Shown: piece by piece, positions 11,563 through 23,156 of the stretch | How positions within the stretch are numbered: the first letter of the stretch is position 1 | Layout: each line of letters starts with the position of its first letter | From: Moniliophthora roreri | Lineage: Eukaryota; Basidiomycota; Agaricomycetes; Agaricales; Marasmiaceae | Direction: 5' to 3' | Assembly (NCBI GenBank): GCA_001466705.2 | Contig: LATX02000024.1 | Coordinates: 434,001 to 498,000, forward strand | Length of the DNA stretch: 64,000 bases | Notes under the pieces: generated by a model | What the model saw: the letters and a program-made list of their open reading frames with translations, nothing else | Told to the model about the DNA's origin: nothing | Databases searched by the model: none | Translations under genes and position numbers: made by a program

Positions 11563-11641
11563 TGCGTAGGTGCTGCTAGGTGTTCCTGGTGCTTGAAGTC
11601 GGTGAGGTTTTGGTAGGTGAGTGATCCAAGACCCTGTTGTG

Positions 11642-11649
11642 TTTTTATA
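11642..11649 (-). promoter_or_regulatory. TATA box of secreted peptide gene 1
   Basis: TATAAAAA on the minus strand lies about 80 bp upstream of the ATG at 11562. It is conserved as TATAAGAA in the second copy. Confidence 0.55.
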
Positions 11650-12372
11650 GTCGATTTTCGTTGATTACCTCGAATTTGGAAGGAGAACTCGGGTCGCAGA
11701 GTATTACTTGAAGGAGCTGAATGAAGTGGGAGAATCGCCTCGATTTTGAATGAAACCCCTTTGCGAGGTACAATTCTGTTGGTTTACGGAGGACCAGGAG
11801 TAACGGCACCGCTTTGCTTATTGGTAGTAAGGGGCACAAGCAACGGTTTTGAGGACTGATGTATGTGATACTGTATGCCATTTCTGTGATTTTTGTGATT
11901 TTCGATGACAGGTTACTGTTGCTGGACCTCTAGGGGCATACTGACACGTCCAACCTTTCAGCCTAGTTCTGGGGAATACCTCAGGAAGGCACTGGTATTG
12001 AACGTTCCCACGTCCGGTCTTACCGGACACCTATGTGTTTGATAAAGCCCGGTTACCTACATCTAGGATCACCCGCTCAGATCGGTAACCTATCGTCCGT
12101 ATTCACAACGTGAGGACAATAATCGCGAATTCAGTGCAGTACACTTGACTACATCCGATTCTCCACTTAAGGCTAATGATTCGCAGACGTTGACACCTAA
12201 AAATTCAAACACGCAGCACCTGAGGGAAGTACATCATGATATAGAAGATGTAAGATATGCACAACTGATACTACCACGTCAGGGTTGCATGAATATGTGA
12301 GACTCAGGGGTGAGTCGGTCGCTCAAAAACCTGTCAGGCGTATATTCTTAAAGACATCCTTAGGCAGGCGCT

Positions 12373-13945
12373 GGATGCCAAATTTTTAAATAATTAACGT
12401 CGTTGATGTCTTGGGCATTTAAACATTGTGGGAACCAGACACATACAATATCGTTTAAATGCTGACATTCATTTATGTACGAAATTTGGTGAGCAAAGGG
12501 TGACTATATGATTTGAATATGGTATCTAGTACATAGTGAGTATTATACATGTATGTGTAGAGCATGTTTACGGTGTAGGAATGTTCAGCTGCCACCAAGG
12601 GGTAATTGAGTACTTCTGTTAAGGTCAATCTGACGACTCTAAAGTTGGTGCGCTTCAATTAGATATGAGGGCACGTCAGGCGCCGTAATGACACACCTGT
12701 CCTTGTCCTAAGCCCAAGCACCTTCTATAAGTCCCTATCACCAAGGCTCGTCGCTTACTGCCACATGTAAACCACCAAGGACCTGACTTAGGGCAGGAAA
12801 AGGAAGCGACTGAGGAGTGGCGTGATAAACTAGGGACGACGCTAGGCGGGGAAGTGTCACGATCCGGGCTCTATTTCACCATAGTCACACATCCGAAGTA
12901 CGCAAGTCTCATATCTCTTACTTCCTTTATCCACATTATCCACACTCACCATACTCTGTACTCGTTTCACTTATTTGATATCTTAACCACAGTACTAGTA
13001 TTTAAGAGTCTTGTAATTACCTAGTTCCTTAGTCAAATCAACTCTAATCTTTCCCTCTCTAATATTCTCCTCGAAAGCTCTTGCTTCTTCAGTGCCTCAA
13101 ACCCTCGTTCCTCGTCCTTAGTAGAGGTCCAGACCCTTTCCGTCCCGCGGACCGGTCTGCCCCTCACAGGAAGGAGAGCTGGCAAGGACCGAGGTACGGT
13201 TGACTGCGTGCGGAGACGAGTGTCACACGTGCCCGGCGCGCTTGCGTGTGGTTCTCACGCTCACTTTGTTGATTCCTCTTGTCTCCCGTCATGCACACTT
13301 CGCCGTCGGCCCACTGTCAATGCTCCCAAGGGTCAACAAGATACTCTCTATAATCAAGATATCCCAACAGCTCTTTGTATTGATTTGGCTGGAGACTGGG
13401 CTGTGTAAGATGTGGATAACGTGTGTCAGAGGTCAGGCCGAAGTGTTTTCGTGTTGCGGGAGGGTTGGTGAGTACATATGTCAGTTGTTGTGTTTTTTCT
13501 CAGCTGACTAGTCACTTTGTATCAGACAACGGCAATTAGACTGCCAAGCAACCCAACCCACAGCCCAAGCATGTGCCAGGCTGTATCCGACCGCCGAAGA
13601 TAGATCCCTTAAGTCCCGCTCGGAACCCAGGTCAACTCCGAGTTAGGTTGTGGGTCGGGTTGACGTTCCCATTCGACCTCAGAGCTTTTCCACTAGAGTC
13701 GCGTAAGTGAGGGCGCAACAGATCTCCCGCAAAATCTGACCCTAGGCCAGTTGACCTGAGTTCCCGAGCAGGGCCTAAGGCTATTGATCCTCACCTACAC
13801 CACATGATGCTCCGGAAAATCCGTTGTCGATAGCAGGGGAGGTTCTTAAATGGCGCTATACGCTCGTTGTACTTATTTAATTTAAATGTTCTGTGTTTAA
13901 ATGCCCGAGACGTCAACGACGTTAATTATTTAAAAAATTGGTATC
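12373..13945. mobile_element. 1.57-kb non-autonomous TIR element, copy 1
   Basis: Left end GGATGCCAAATTTTTAAAT and right end ATTTAAAAAATTGGTATC are arms of an inverted repeat of about 55 bp that includes a GACGTCAACGACG core. Internal sequence at 13200-13500 matches the reverse complement of 36000-36270 in the copy at 35.4 kb, so the two elements belong to one family. No transposase frame is present; the internal open frames are not kept between copies. The element interrupts the end of tandem unit 1, and the matching place in unit 2 (near 15735) is empty. The exact target duplication is unclear here (CCTTAGGC versus CCTTAACC is the best pair). Confidence 0.8.
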
Positions 13946-14626
13946 TTACCTTAACCTGGTACTACATTTGGGGTGAGCGCCTCAGCCTATCCGTCCCTCT
14001 CTTACATCATATGATATGTTGGTTCCGAGTTTCGGGCGCTTACCTACCTTTGCTTCCAGCCACGACGATCAGGATTCCTTAGCGCCTTCGTCGCTCCCTT
14101 GGATAATGAAAGCACCTCAGTAGCTGCATCCCTCCGATATCTTCAAGAAGAACGGAAGGCTACAACTTCAAGCTCTCCGTCTACTTACACAGGCCGAGCG
14201 ACACAACCTGAAAGGGAGCTTGCAGCTTGAGAGACGCGTCATGTATTTCTGGGGCAATCACCGAACCAGGCCCTTGGAGAATGAAATCTACCCTAGAGGT
14301 ACGATTAAATGAGAATTTCTCGTGCTTGCCTTTTCTCAACTCAACCTATCCATGAAAAAGTCTAATTTCTCAGAAACTGTCCCAGCACCGAAGCATCGGT
14401 GTTCTTTAAATCGTTCTCAAAAAATCCACCGCCACGTCGCCACCGCTCATACTGACGCAACTTCCACTGTACGGGCGAATTTCAACTCGTGCTGCTCATC
14501 TTCACTAGAGGAAGCTTCTTGAGAGGGACCACTTGCATATAATTATTGAACAGCAGCAACCTGGCCGCACCACTATTCTATCTATCTCGATGCTCGCCAC
14601 TGTCACGACTCTGACCATCCACGAAA

Positions 14627-14954
14627 CTAGCAAGAGACACAGCCGTCTGGCCCGCAGCATAAAGATGGGATGGCCTTCCCATCCAGCAAAGTCAGATCAA
14701 CCTGAAATCAGGGAGTCACAAATATGCTTACCGATGCCTGACTCCTTTTCATCCTTTGAACACCATTCTAGTCGACAGAATTACAAAGGAATGTATTGAA
14801 GAAAGCAGAAGATGACACTCACTGTCCCCGACGCCCCACTATCAACGATGGACTCGGAAGTTTCGCCGTGCGAAAAAGGCATTGCATATGTATAGTGGAG
14901 AATGCATAGTGCCATGAGGAAATTCAGATTTAACCTTGTGAGCGAAAGATGCAT
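14627..14954 (-). CDS. small secreted peptide precursor with CC-C-C tail, copy 2
   Basis: Three exons: 14954-14823, 14767-14732 and 14674-14627, with introns of 55 and 57 nt, encode 71 residues. Signal peptide MHLSLTRLNLNFLMALCILH..., then an exon-2 segment with a KR dibasic site (RMKR), then AIPSLCCGPDGCVSC and stop. Predicted cleavage after KR releases 19 residues. Against copy 1 there are about a dozen amino-acid changes, yet no frame-breaking indel, no lost splice site and no lost cysteine. Two of the cysteine codons differ only synonymously. That pattern is expected of a coding gene under constraint on the disulfide frame with fast change elsewhere. Confidence 0.72.
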
Positions 14955-15033
14955 TGCGTAGGTGTTGTTAGGTGTTCCTGGTGTTTCAGATCAGAGAGGT
15001 TCTGGTAGGTGAGTAATCCAAGACCCTGCTGTG

Positions 15034-15041
15034 TTCTTATA
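15034..15041 (-). promoter_or_regulatory. TATA-like box of secreted peptide gene 2
   Basis: TATAAGAA on the minus strand at the position equivalent to the TATAAAAA of copy 1, about 80 bp upstream of the ATG at 14954. Confidence 0.5.
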
Positions 15042-15772
15042 GTCGATTTTCGTTGATTACCTCGAATTTGGAAGGAGAGCTTGGTCCGCAGAATATTACT
15101 TGAAGGAGGTGAATGAAGCGGGAGAATCGCCTCGATTTTGAATAAACCCCCCTTTGCGAGGTACATTTTTGTCGATTTACGGAGGACCAGGAGTAATGGC
15201 ACCGCTTTGCCTAGTATTGGTAGTAAGGGGGACAAGCAACGGTTTTGAGGACTGATGTATGTGATACTGTATGCCATTCCTGTGATTGTCAATGTCAGGT
15301 TACTGTTGCTGGACTTTTAGGGGCATACTGACGCGTCCAGCCTTTCAGCCTAGCTCTGAGGAATACTTCAGGAAGGCCACTGATATTGAACGTTCCCGCG
15401 TCCGGTTTTACCGGGCACCTATGTGTTTAATGAAGACCTACATCTAGGATCACCCGCTCAGATCGGTGATCTACCGTCCGTATCCACAACTTGAAGTCAA
15501 TAGTCGCGAATTCAGTGCAGTACACTTGACTACATCCGATTCTCCGCTTAAGGCAAATGATTCGCGGACGTTGACATCTAAAAATTTAAACACGCAGCAC
15601 CGGAGAGAAGTGCATAATGATATAGAAGATGTAAGATATGCACAACTGATACTACCATGTCAGGGTTGCATGAATATGTGAGGCTCAGGAAAACCTGTCA
15701 GGCGTATATTCTTCAACAATTCTTCAAGACACCATCACCTGCTGCATTTGGGGTGGGCGGCGCCTTAGCCTA

Positions 15773-15797
15773 TCCGTCCGTCCGTCCGTCCGTCCGC
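15773..15797. repeat. (TCCG)n microsatellite
   Basis: About six tandem TCCG units at the right edge of tandem unit 2. The corresponding place in unit 1 (near 13990) has only one or two units. Confidence 0.8.
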
Positions 15798-16038
15798 TTT
15801 TGCTATTCCTTTTGGCTTGTGACGCTCTTTGTTGCAGGTAAGACAAGAATGTCTACAGGACAAACTTAAACCGTCGGTACGAGTCGGTCACAAACTGGGG
15901 TTACTCCTACATAGTTATAAGCTCCAGATCAGGTACGGCTGTCATAAAAAAGTCAATGAATGCCTTGGGTGGTGGCGATGATCCTAATCACGGCTTATGA
16001 TATTATAGTTGTTCTACACTGCCAACGGTCTATGATCT

Positions 16039-16383
16039 TGGATCCGGATGTCAGACATCATATTGTGATGAGCCGTCACCAAGCTCATGGTGAGCTCAAA
16101 AAATCCTCAGTACGAGGATGTGGCCAGCTTAGTGCCCGGACCTAAGCGACATTTTTTCTGTTCCTTTATCCCGTCATATCCCTTCTCCTCTAAGGCTACC
16201 AGGATCCTCCCTAGGACCTACTTTTGCATTCCAGACCTGAATCCAGCACGGCCGCGGGAGGGGCTTGGAAAACCCAAGCTTTCCAAAGTTGCTTTTTTGC
16301 TCAGGGTCCGCTCACGTAACAAAAATCCTCAAAATCGTACGGTGATGGGCTCGTCATGGTATCATGTCTGACATCTGGATCCG
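16039..16383. mobile_element. 345-bp MITE-like element with ~42-bp TIRs
   Basis: GGATCCGGATGTCAGACATC... at the left end and the reverse complement of the right end (GGATCCAGATGTCAGACATG...) match over about 42 positions with few differences. The interior has no coding capacity. I could not define a target duplication. I saw no second copy in this window. Confidence 0.6.
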
Positions 16384-17334
16384 AGAATATATGTTATTGG
16401 TGGTGTAGTTTCCAAAGAACGATTTAGGATAGTGTTACTCACCAAACTCCGTCTCACATCTACTGAACAATCGAGGCATCAAACCGCCCTTGATGGCCAT
16501 ATATCGGTGTTTTTCTTGGATCTGTTCCGTACCCCTAACCAAGACAATTAGGGCATCGCATCCAGACTCGGAGTACAGGTTACTCCTGGTCAACGTGCGA
16601 TAATCTCGGGAAAAGTATCGAGATAATAGTGCGCCAGGATAACAGATTTAGGCACCACAGCGACAGTGCAGTCCTGGAAGCCCCAGGTTAAAATATGCAC
16701 AGGTTTGATCCTGTTCGCAAATGAAATGTCGTAGTTACGTATGTTCCCTGTCCGTGCACCTCAGACAACGCTCGACAGGATAGATCCAACCGACAGCTGT
16801 TTCTCACCAGATCACGCCGAAGAACCGTTGTGAGGAGTGATGCTATGGTATCCGGTAGACATTGCTTCAATTGAAGTCTCTGCTTCCCTGGAATCTCAAA
16901 CTGCACCCAAACGGCGCCCACGTCCTGGCCAACAGTTTCCTGGGAGACGCAGATCAACACCACAAGCAACGACGAGACCAGCGAGCGAAAGAGACGATAG
17001 ATTGTTCCTGGATTGGGTCCTTGTTTTCCCGCATCCAATTCTTGTGTAGGTTGAGCCTCAGCGAGCGCCGAGGACGCGACACGCAAGACCTGAGTCCTCG
17101 GGCTGCTCGGGCCACGACAACAGTACGCAAGGATTCAGTACAAGTTGAAGTTCAGCAGATCTAACAGTCGAGGCGCATTGGAGAAACCAGTATCGTTATC
17201 TGTTTCCGAAGGTCAATAGGAAGTAAGATTTTCGGAGATGGAATCATGTTTCTCTCCCCATGATTCTAGCAATACGTATTCGGTGAACTGCTAACAAGTG
17301 AGGTGGGGTATCAGGCTTTTCGCCTTGTGTTCCA
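16384..17334. other. no recognised gene
   Basis: A minus-strand frame (17086-16688) is open for 132 codons and contains a moderately hydrophobic segment but resembles nothing I know. No repeat or splice support was found. Confidence 0.4.
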
Positions 17335-17478
17335 TCACACAGGCTTTTTCAAGATGTGAAAGAAATACTGTGTAACTTCTCTCCGGAACGGTACTGGCCA
17401 CTGTGATTTTGCCTTGCTCGAAGGTTTGGATTTGGGAGTCAGACGAGCGACAAGAAAGATTCGATGACGTGACCTATA
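17335..17478 (-). pseudogene. 5' relic of the MGxRHQVFLIARL family
   Basis: On the minus strand the frame reads YRSRHRIFLVARLTPKSKPS..., aligning with the start MGxRHQVFLIARLVPHSxS of the genes at 18217 and 20847. The start codon position is TAT instead of ATG. Homology fades after about 45 codons. It is a truncated, dead copy lying head-to-head with the family members to its right. Confidence 0.6.
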
Positions 17479-18216
17479 GGGAAGAGAAAAAACTTCTATA
17501 GCCAAGTCAGAATGGTCAAAAGTCAAGAAGAAGGTTTAAATACGCACCACAGAAATATTGAGCTACGTCTCAGCCAGATCCCGAGTCTTCATGGCCTTTC
17601 TCTTCTCAGTACCTTCCTCTACGATGTCTTGTTTCACTGAGATCTTCATAGTTGAGAAAGGAATCGTTGAAAATGGACAGTGAGCAAGTGTTCTGTGCCT
17701 GCGGTTGATGTACTACAGAAAAGATCATGCCTGGAAGATATTATTGAACCATTGAACCATCCACGATCACAGGTTATTGAGTTGCTATCAAATGATTCGG
17801 AACAGTAAACGCAGTGCTGACGTTGGACTTGCGATTGAGCGAATGGGGAGTGGTATGAGAGGGAAAGCGCCATCTCATAAAGGATAGACTTCGCATCAAA
17901 GAGATTGAGAGGTGAGCATATACGGTGCCTCCTGTGCCGTATTCCGATGATGGTACCGGGTGGAAGTCTTTGTGGGAAATTCGGCAAAAATTCTCTAGAG
18001 CCGTGTCTGTGCTGGCGAACAGTGATGCTCTTCCTGAATTCAGCTATCATCTGAACTTGTGGATCATGGTCAGAAGCAGACGGTGAGTTTCCAGATCCTC
18101 CGAGTTAGGCTTTAGCGTGTCTAATCATTGACTGATCAGGATTGTCAATACCGGCGGCGGATAAGAGGGTGGGATGACCAAGGACTCGAAGTATGTAACT
18201 TGGGTTTTCTATAACC
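17479..18216. other. no recognised gene upstream of the 18.2-kb gene
   Basis: The sequence separates the divergent family relic from the gene at 18217. A minus-strand open frame (18050-17646, 134 codons) has no recognised motif. Confidence 0.4.
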
Positions 18217-20478
18217 ATGGGCAATCGTCACCAAGTTTTCCTCATAGCTCGACTTGTTCCCCATTCCAATTCCGCCAGCAACAAAAACACGAGATCCTAC
18301 TACCGCTGCATCACCGCCCATCACAACCAGAACTGCTGTGGCCGACAACTCTTTCTGCCGTTCGCCGGTTCATCAATCTCCTTCAGAACCCAGATAATGC
18401 GGAAATCATACGAGATGAGCTTCGTCGTGCTCAAGGAAAATACGGAAGGCAGGGCAGGAGACCTCATGTTCATGCTCTTGGTTTCCCATACGCCCAATAT
18501 CTGTTGACTCAGGCATGGGATATGGATTTGGATCACCCAGAAAACCCACACGCTAGTGGTGTTGGATTGGAAAGCGATGTCATTAGTCCAAATGGAAGCT
18601 GTTTTGGTCATGGTGAGTTCCTTTATCATTCAGTGTCGGATGTGTATTCAACGAAGCTATTACATTCCAGACAACGACGATGGGATAACTATCATCGACG
18701 TTACAGACCCTGTAAACCCTGCATTTTGTCATGTCAGGGACGGTGATGGGCCTCTCAGCCCGCAGCAATATGTGCGCCAGTACCATCCCATCCCACCCAA
18801 AGAGGGCATCAGGGCATCGGAGAGTGGTAGAGATGTGACGGACAAGGATGAAGAGGATCGTTTTGTGCTGGAGGATGTTTTGAGGCATATCGCATCTTTG
18901 GGGGGCATACCTTTACTCTCGCGAGTTGTTTTGGCTGAAGTATGGCCGGAAGAGTTCGCTGATGGAGATACAGAGGAGGAGGAGGAGCTGCAAGGAGAAC
19001 AGCACAACCAACATCGATCTTCAGCCGTCCCCTCGCTCGCCGACCTTGCTATTGGTCCTGCAGTGGATTACTGTCTTCGCGAGAACGATTGGTCCGGACT
19101 TGAATTGTTTTTCGGCATACCAGCAAAAGCAACATTAATCAAGCAGGCCTTGTATTCCAAACGTCCCTTCCCCGATGCAGGAATCGTGGCGCTGTCAAGG
19201 GCGCTTTCTCTCGAAATGAAGAAGAATGGTGGTGTGTTAGATCTGGTCGGCACGCTGTTCTCCCTTGAGCAGTTACGAGTGCTTACCGCGACAGTACCAG
19301 CAGATATAGTTCGAACGGTCAGGCTTAATGGCCAGCAGACACTCGAACCCAGCATCATCGGCGATCTCACCAACATCTTCCCAAACTTGATCCGCATCAA
19401 TTTACTCGACACAAACATCAGTGACGAGCAGATACTAGACCTCTGTCGTAATCAACCCCAAGCGCTATACCAACTTCACCACATCATTCATCCCGCTTTC
19501 CGTATTCGAACACCTCCCACAAGGAAATTTGCTATGCCTTCGAATGTCGACGAAGTCAAAGCGCTTGCAGAACAGCTTTCCAATGATGGTTCACACGGTT
19601 TTACTTTCCATCAATCTCGTATCCACCGAATTAATAACGATGATGAAACCTTCGCCTCTATCGACTTCTTCCATCCCGAAACCGTACTCGCTGGCCTGAC
19701 TCGGTACTTCAACTTTTTGAAGAATGGTCGAGAGAAGACTCATAGATTTACTTTCGCGTTCGGATTATGCCAGCATGTTCCTGCAATGGTCCTATCCTAC
19801 AGCCTTGCACCCGACCTGCACGGACATACCACGTCCGTTGCCACCGACAAAGCATCTGAGGACCGTCAGCATTGGCTGTATCGCACAGTCACTGGCGTTC
19901 CAATGAGTGCATCGTATGATCCTTTCATGGCTCGTGGTTGGCTTTTCGTCGTTAGGGCTGCTTTCTACTTTTACGAGGGGCCAGAAGAAATCCCGAAATA
20001 CGCATTTGTGAAAATCGATGAAGCTGCTCACAAGGCATGGCTTGTCGATTTGTTCTCGGCTTTACTCGAAGATCGCCTCGCGGACCAGGGAAATGTCGAT
20101 GACAGCTCAGAAAGTGAAGAGGAAGAAGAGGAAGAAGAGGAAGAAGAGGAAGAGGTGCAAAGGGATGGCGGTACGCGTGAACTACAAGTACATCGACCGA
20201 GTTCTCGTCTCCCGTGCTCACTTCCACATCCGAGGGTTTCAGCACTGTCATCAGACGCATGGAAGGTTTATGATGCTCGAGGATTCGCTGACGCTGTCGC
20301 CAAGGAAGGTCGTCCAAGACCTAGCGAGGAGGCTATTGCTGCGTTTGAGGAGTCACTTCAAGTGGGAAAGCTATCAGAGATGGAAAAGAGACTTGGAGCT
20401 GCTTTCGGAGTTGAAGCAAGGCCGTTCACGTTGATGGGACATGATGAGGTGAAGGAGTTTATCCCTGCTTCGCGTTGA
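18217..20478 (+). pseudogene. MGxRHQVFLIARL-family gene, copy 1 (one frameshift)
   Basis: Two exons (18217-18612 and 18671-20478; 58-nt intron) encode about 730 residues of a fungal family I know only as hypothetical proteins. The N-terminus MGNRHQVFLIARL, the SGVGLE segment, the DGITIIDVTDP segment straddling the intron and a central QQYVRQYHPIPPKE are shared with copy 2. A run of about 15 glutamates lies near 20118-20155, followed by a conserved SSDAWKVYDARGFADAVAKE block. Near 18345-18356 one base is missing relative to copy 2, so the first ~45 codons are out of frame with the rest; everything downstream is open for 600 codons. This is either a very young pseudogene or a one-base assembly error. 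No catalytic motif, signal peptide or membrane segment is seen. The start is set by family alignment. Confidence 0.72.
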
Positions 20479-20846
20479 CCGGTGTCTCTGGGGCATTAAC
20501 TTGTCGTCTTCTGGGTACATTTTGTGGAGAGTAGTAGTGTATGCTGTACGGTGACAAATGAGTTGATCTCAATGCTTTGCAGAATTTTCTTTTCTTCAGT
20601 TTCAATTTTCCGTTCACCGCTGATTTCTTCTCTATCGGCGTGCACGACACAGACATGCACGAGATTTATTTCTTCTCCCTGTCCATGGTATGTCTATGCT
20701 CTTGCGCCTTGTATTGCGCCGTATATGACTCAAGGAAGTCAGATCCGGGTCAACCTCCATTCCTCAACGGATCCGCACTGGCTTCTTCGCGTGACTCTCA
20801 AGACGACTTCTATGGTCTCAAACCTCTCTTCTTGACTACCACCATC

Positions 20847-22829
20847 ATGGGACAACGACACCAAGTCTTTCTCATCGCTCGACTCATTCCTCATTCCGAC
20901 TCCAAGTCTTCCAATGGGAACAAGTCTTAACCATTCTACTGTTGCATCACTGCTTATCACCACCAGTGGTGTTATGGGCGTCTACCTCTCCCTGGTTCTC
21001 GACGCTTCCTGAATCTCCTCAAGAATCCAGATAATGTCAAAATCCTACGTGACAAGCTTCGTCGTGCTCAAGGACATTACGGGAGACAGGGCGAAGCACC
21101 TCATGTTCAACCTCTCGGATTCCCTTACGCCCACTATTTGTTGGCTCAGGCGCGGAACACGGATCTGGATAACCCAGATTACGCGTATACGAGTGGTGTT
21201 GGACTGGAAAATGCAGTAGTCAGTCCAAATGAGGGATGCTTTGATCATGGTGAATTTCCTTCTTCTTAACTCTGTTCCTTTCAAATTCACTAATAATACG
21301 ATAGACAATGATGATGGCATCACAGTGATTGATGTTACCGATCCCACGAACCCAGCTTTCTGTCATGTCATTGAGGACGAACCTTTCACGCCAGAGCAAT
21401 ATGTTCGCAGGTATTATCCTGTCCCGTCCAAAGAGAGAATGACAGTCCTGGAAGACGATCCTGATGAGGTGAAGGAGGGCAAAAGAAAAGGGCAGCCTTT
21501 GTGGAAGAGGACGTCTTGGGCCATATCGCTTCCCTCGAGGGCATACGCCTGCTTTCGCGCGACGTTTTGGCTGAAATATGGCCTGAAGGGTTTCCTGGTG
21601 GAAAGACGCCGCAGGAAGAAGTGCTAGTAAAGGAACCTACGCCCGGGGCTGCCGCACTTCCTCCGCTTGCCGATCTGATTATTGGGCCTTCAGTCGATCA
21701 GTGTCTGCTTCAGAATGATTGGTCTGGCCTAGAACCATTCTTCGAGATGCCGGACAAGGCGGAGCGCAACAAGGAGGCGCTATTTTCCAAAGGCCCTTTC
21801 CCAGATGCCGGAATCATGCCGTTGACGAAGATGCTTCCACACGAGTTGAAGAAGAACAATGGTACTCTGGAGATTGTCGGCCCGCAATTCACCCCCGAAC
21901 AGATTCGATCCATCATGTCCGCATTACTTGCTGACGCTGTTCAAGCGGTCAAGCTCAGTGGTCAACAATCACTCGTACCCAAACTCATCGTCGATCTCGT
22001 TACCACGTTTTCAAATATACCCTGCATCGATCTGCTTGACACAAACATCACCGATGAGCAGCTACTAGAGATCTGTTCCAAACAGCCCGAAGCGTTGTAC
22101 AAATTTCACACCATCGTTCACCCCGCTCTGCTCGTGCTCGTCCCTACCAAACCGAACCTTCCTGTTCCCCCATTGTTCTTTCTTGCATTCCCTCCATGTC
22201 TCCCGTGCATCATACTTCCGCTGCCATCAACAAGGCCTCTGAAGACCACCGACACTGGCTCCATCGCACAGTATCTTGTGTTCCGATGAGCGGTCCTCAC
22301 GATCCTTTTATGGCGCGTGGATGGCTTTTTTTAATCAATTCCTCTTTCGGAATGTTTGGAGATCCCGACCCCAAGTACGGATTAGTCAAAGTTGACGAAC
22401 AGGCTCACAAAGAGTGGTTTGTCGAGCTACTCACAGCTCAGCTACAAGATCGTAGTGCGGGTGAAGATTCCACAATACACTCTGATGTCGAGGCGGGAAC
22501 GTTGGATAGGTATGGTGGCGTTATGGAGCTTTATCGACCTCAATCTTATTTCCCGTTTAAGCTTCCACATCCAAAGGTACCAGCATTGTCCTCGGATGCT
22601 TGGAAGGTGTACGACGTTCGTGGATTTGCCGATGCTGTTGCCAAGGAAAGGTCGTCCGAGACCAAGCGAGGAGGCTATTGCTGCTTTTGAAGATGTTATC
22701 GCGCCTATGGCGGTGAATGGATCTGAAGAACAACGTGGACGATACAACCCAAAGCCTCTTGTGTTCCGATTGATGAATGCTGATGATATGAAGTACTTTA
22801 TTCTCGCTGCTTATCCTTATCGACTTTGA
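20847..22829 (+). pseudogene. MGxRHQVFLIARL-family gene, copy 2 (decayed)
   Basis: Tandem paralogue starting MGQRHQVFLIARLIPHSDS. It has a stop codon at about 20929, an intron ending at 21305 before DGITVIDVTDP, a frameshift near 21485, loss of a large central part around 22135-22200 (the region equivalent to copy 1 at 19510-19800), and another frameshift near 22655 before the conserved EEAIAAFE block. The C-terminus (FILAAYPYRL) is still visible. Compared with copy 1 it lacks the glutamate run. Multiple independent lesions make it a pseudogene. Confidence 0.75.
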
Positions 22830-23156
22830 GGGTATATACTCGAATTCCTTTGCTTCTCTTTTGGTGTTTCTTGTACGTTATATGGTGTACGTGTACCTCT
22901 GAATTGTATTTTTTTAGCAGTGTTTCAAATTTGATACCATTCTCAGAAATGAATTAAAGCAAATATTTTCACAGTAGTACAGCAACACAACATATCGACG
23001 AGAGCAATTGTGTCTGTTGTTCCCGGGTGTCTATGAAACTCAGGTTTCTCACTATTTTGCGCAAAAGTGCACGTATTCGTTACATATCGATACTATGACA
23101 ACAACTAAACATCCTGTGAACACGACTACTCCTCAATTCGGAGGCAAGCGCTAGGC
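22830..23156. other. convergent intergenic gap
   Basis: The 3' flanks of the gene at 20847 (+) and of the F-box-like gene (-). A/T-rich, with no other feature. Confidence 0.5.

Larger units (their letters stand above)
10606..12372. repeat. tandem duplication, unit 1
   Basis: From GGTTCCGAGT at 10606 the sequence matches 14021-15740 throughout, with scattered substitutions and short indels. The unit contains one small spliced gene on the minus strand (11240-11562). It ends next to a TIR element at 12373, beyond which the final part of the unit (CATTTGGGGTG...) resumes near 13965. Allowing for the insertion, the unit is about 1.84 kb. Confidence 0.85.
14021..15740. repeat. tandem duplication, unit 2
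   Basis: Second copy of the 10606-12372 unit, without the TIR element. It carries the second secreted peptide gene on the minus strand and ends in the CATTTGGGGTGGGCGG segment that continues into a TCCG microsatellite. Confidence 0.85.

Noticed and set aside
13200..13511. 103-codon frame inside the TIR element
   Set aside because: The equivalent sequence in the copy at 36.0-36.3 kb has a different frame and stops; not a conserved protein.
11240..14954. Peptide genes as CaaX lipopeptide mating pheromones (end CVPC / CVSC)
   Set aside because: Basidiomycete pheromone precursors lack a signal peptide, and Cys is not a usual final residue; the paired cysteines and dibasic site fit a disulfide peptide better.
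14930..15292. 120-codon minus-strand frame upstream of peptide gene 2
   Set aside because: It covers the TATA box and promoter of the peptide gene and is disrupted in the other tandem unit.
16688..17086. 132-codon minus-strand frame
   Set aside because: No homologue, no splice support and no second copy to test conservation.
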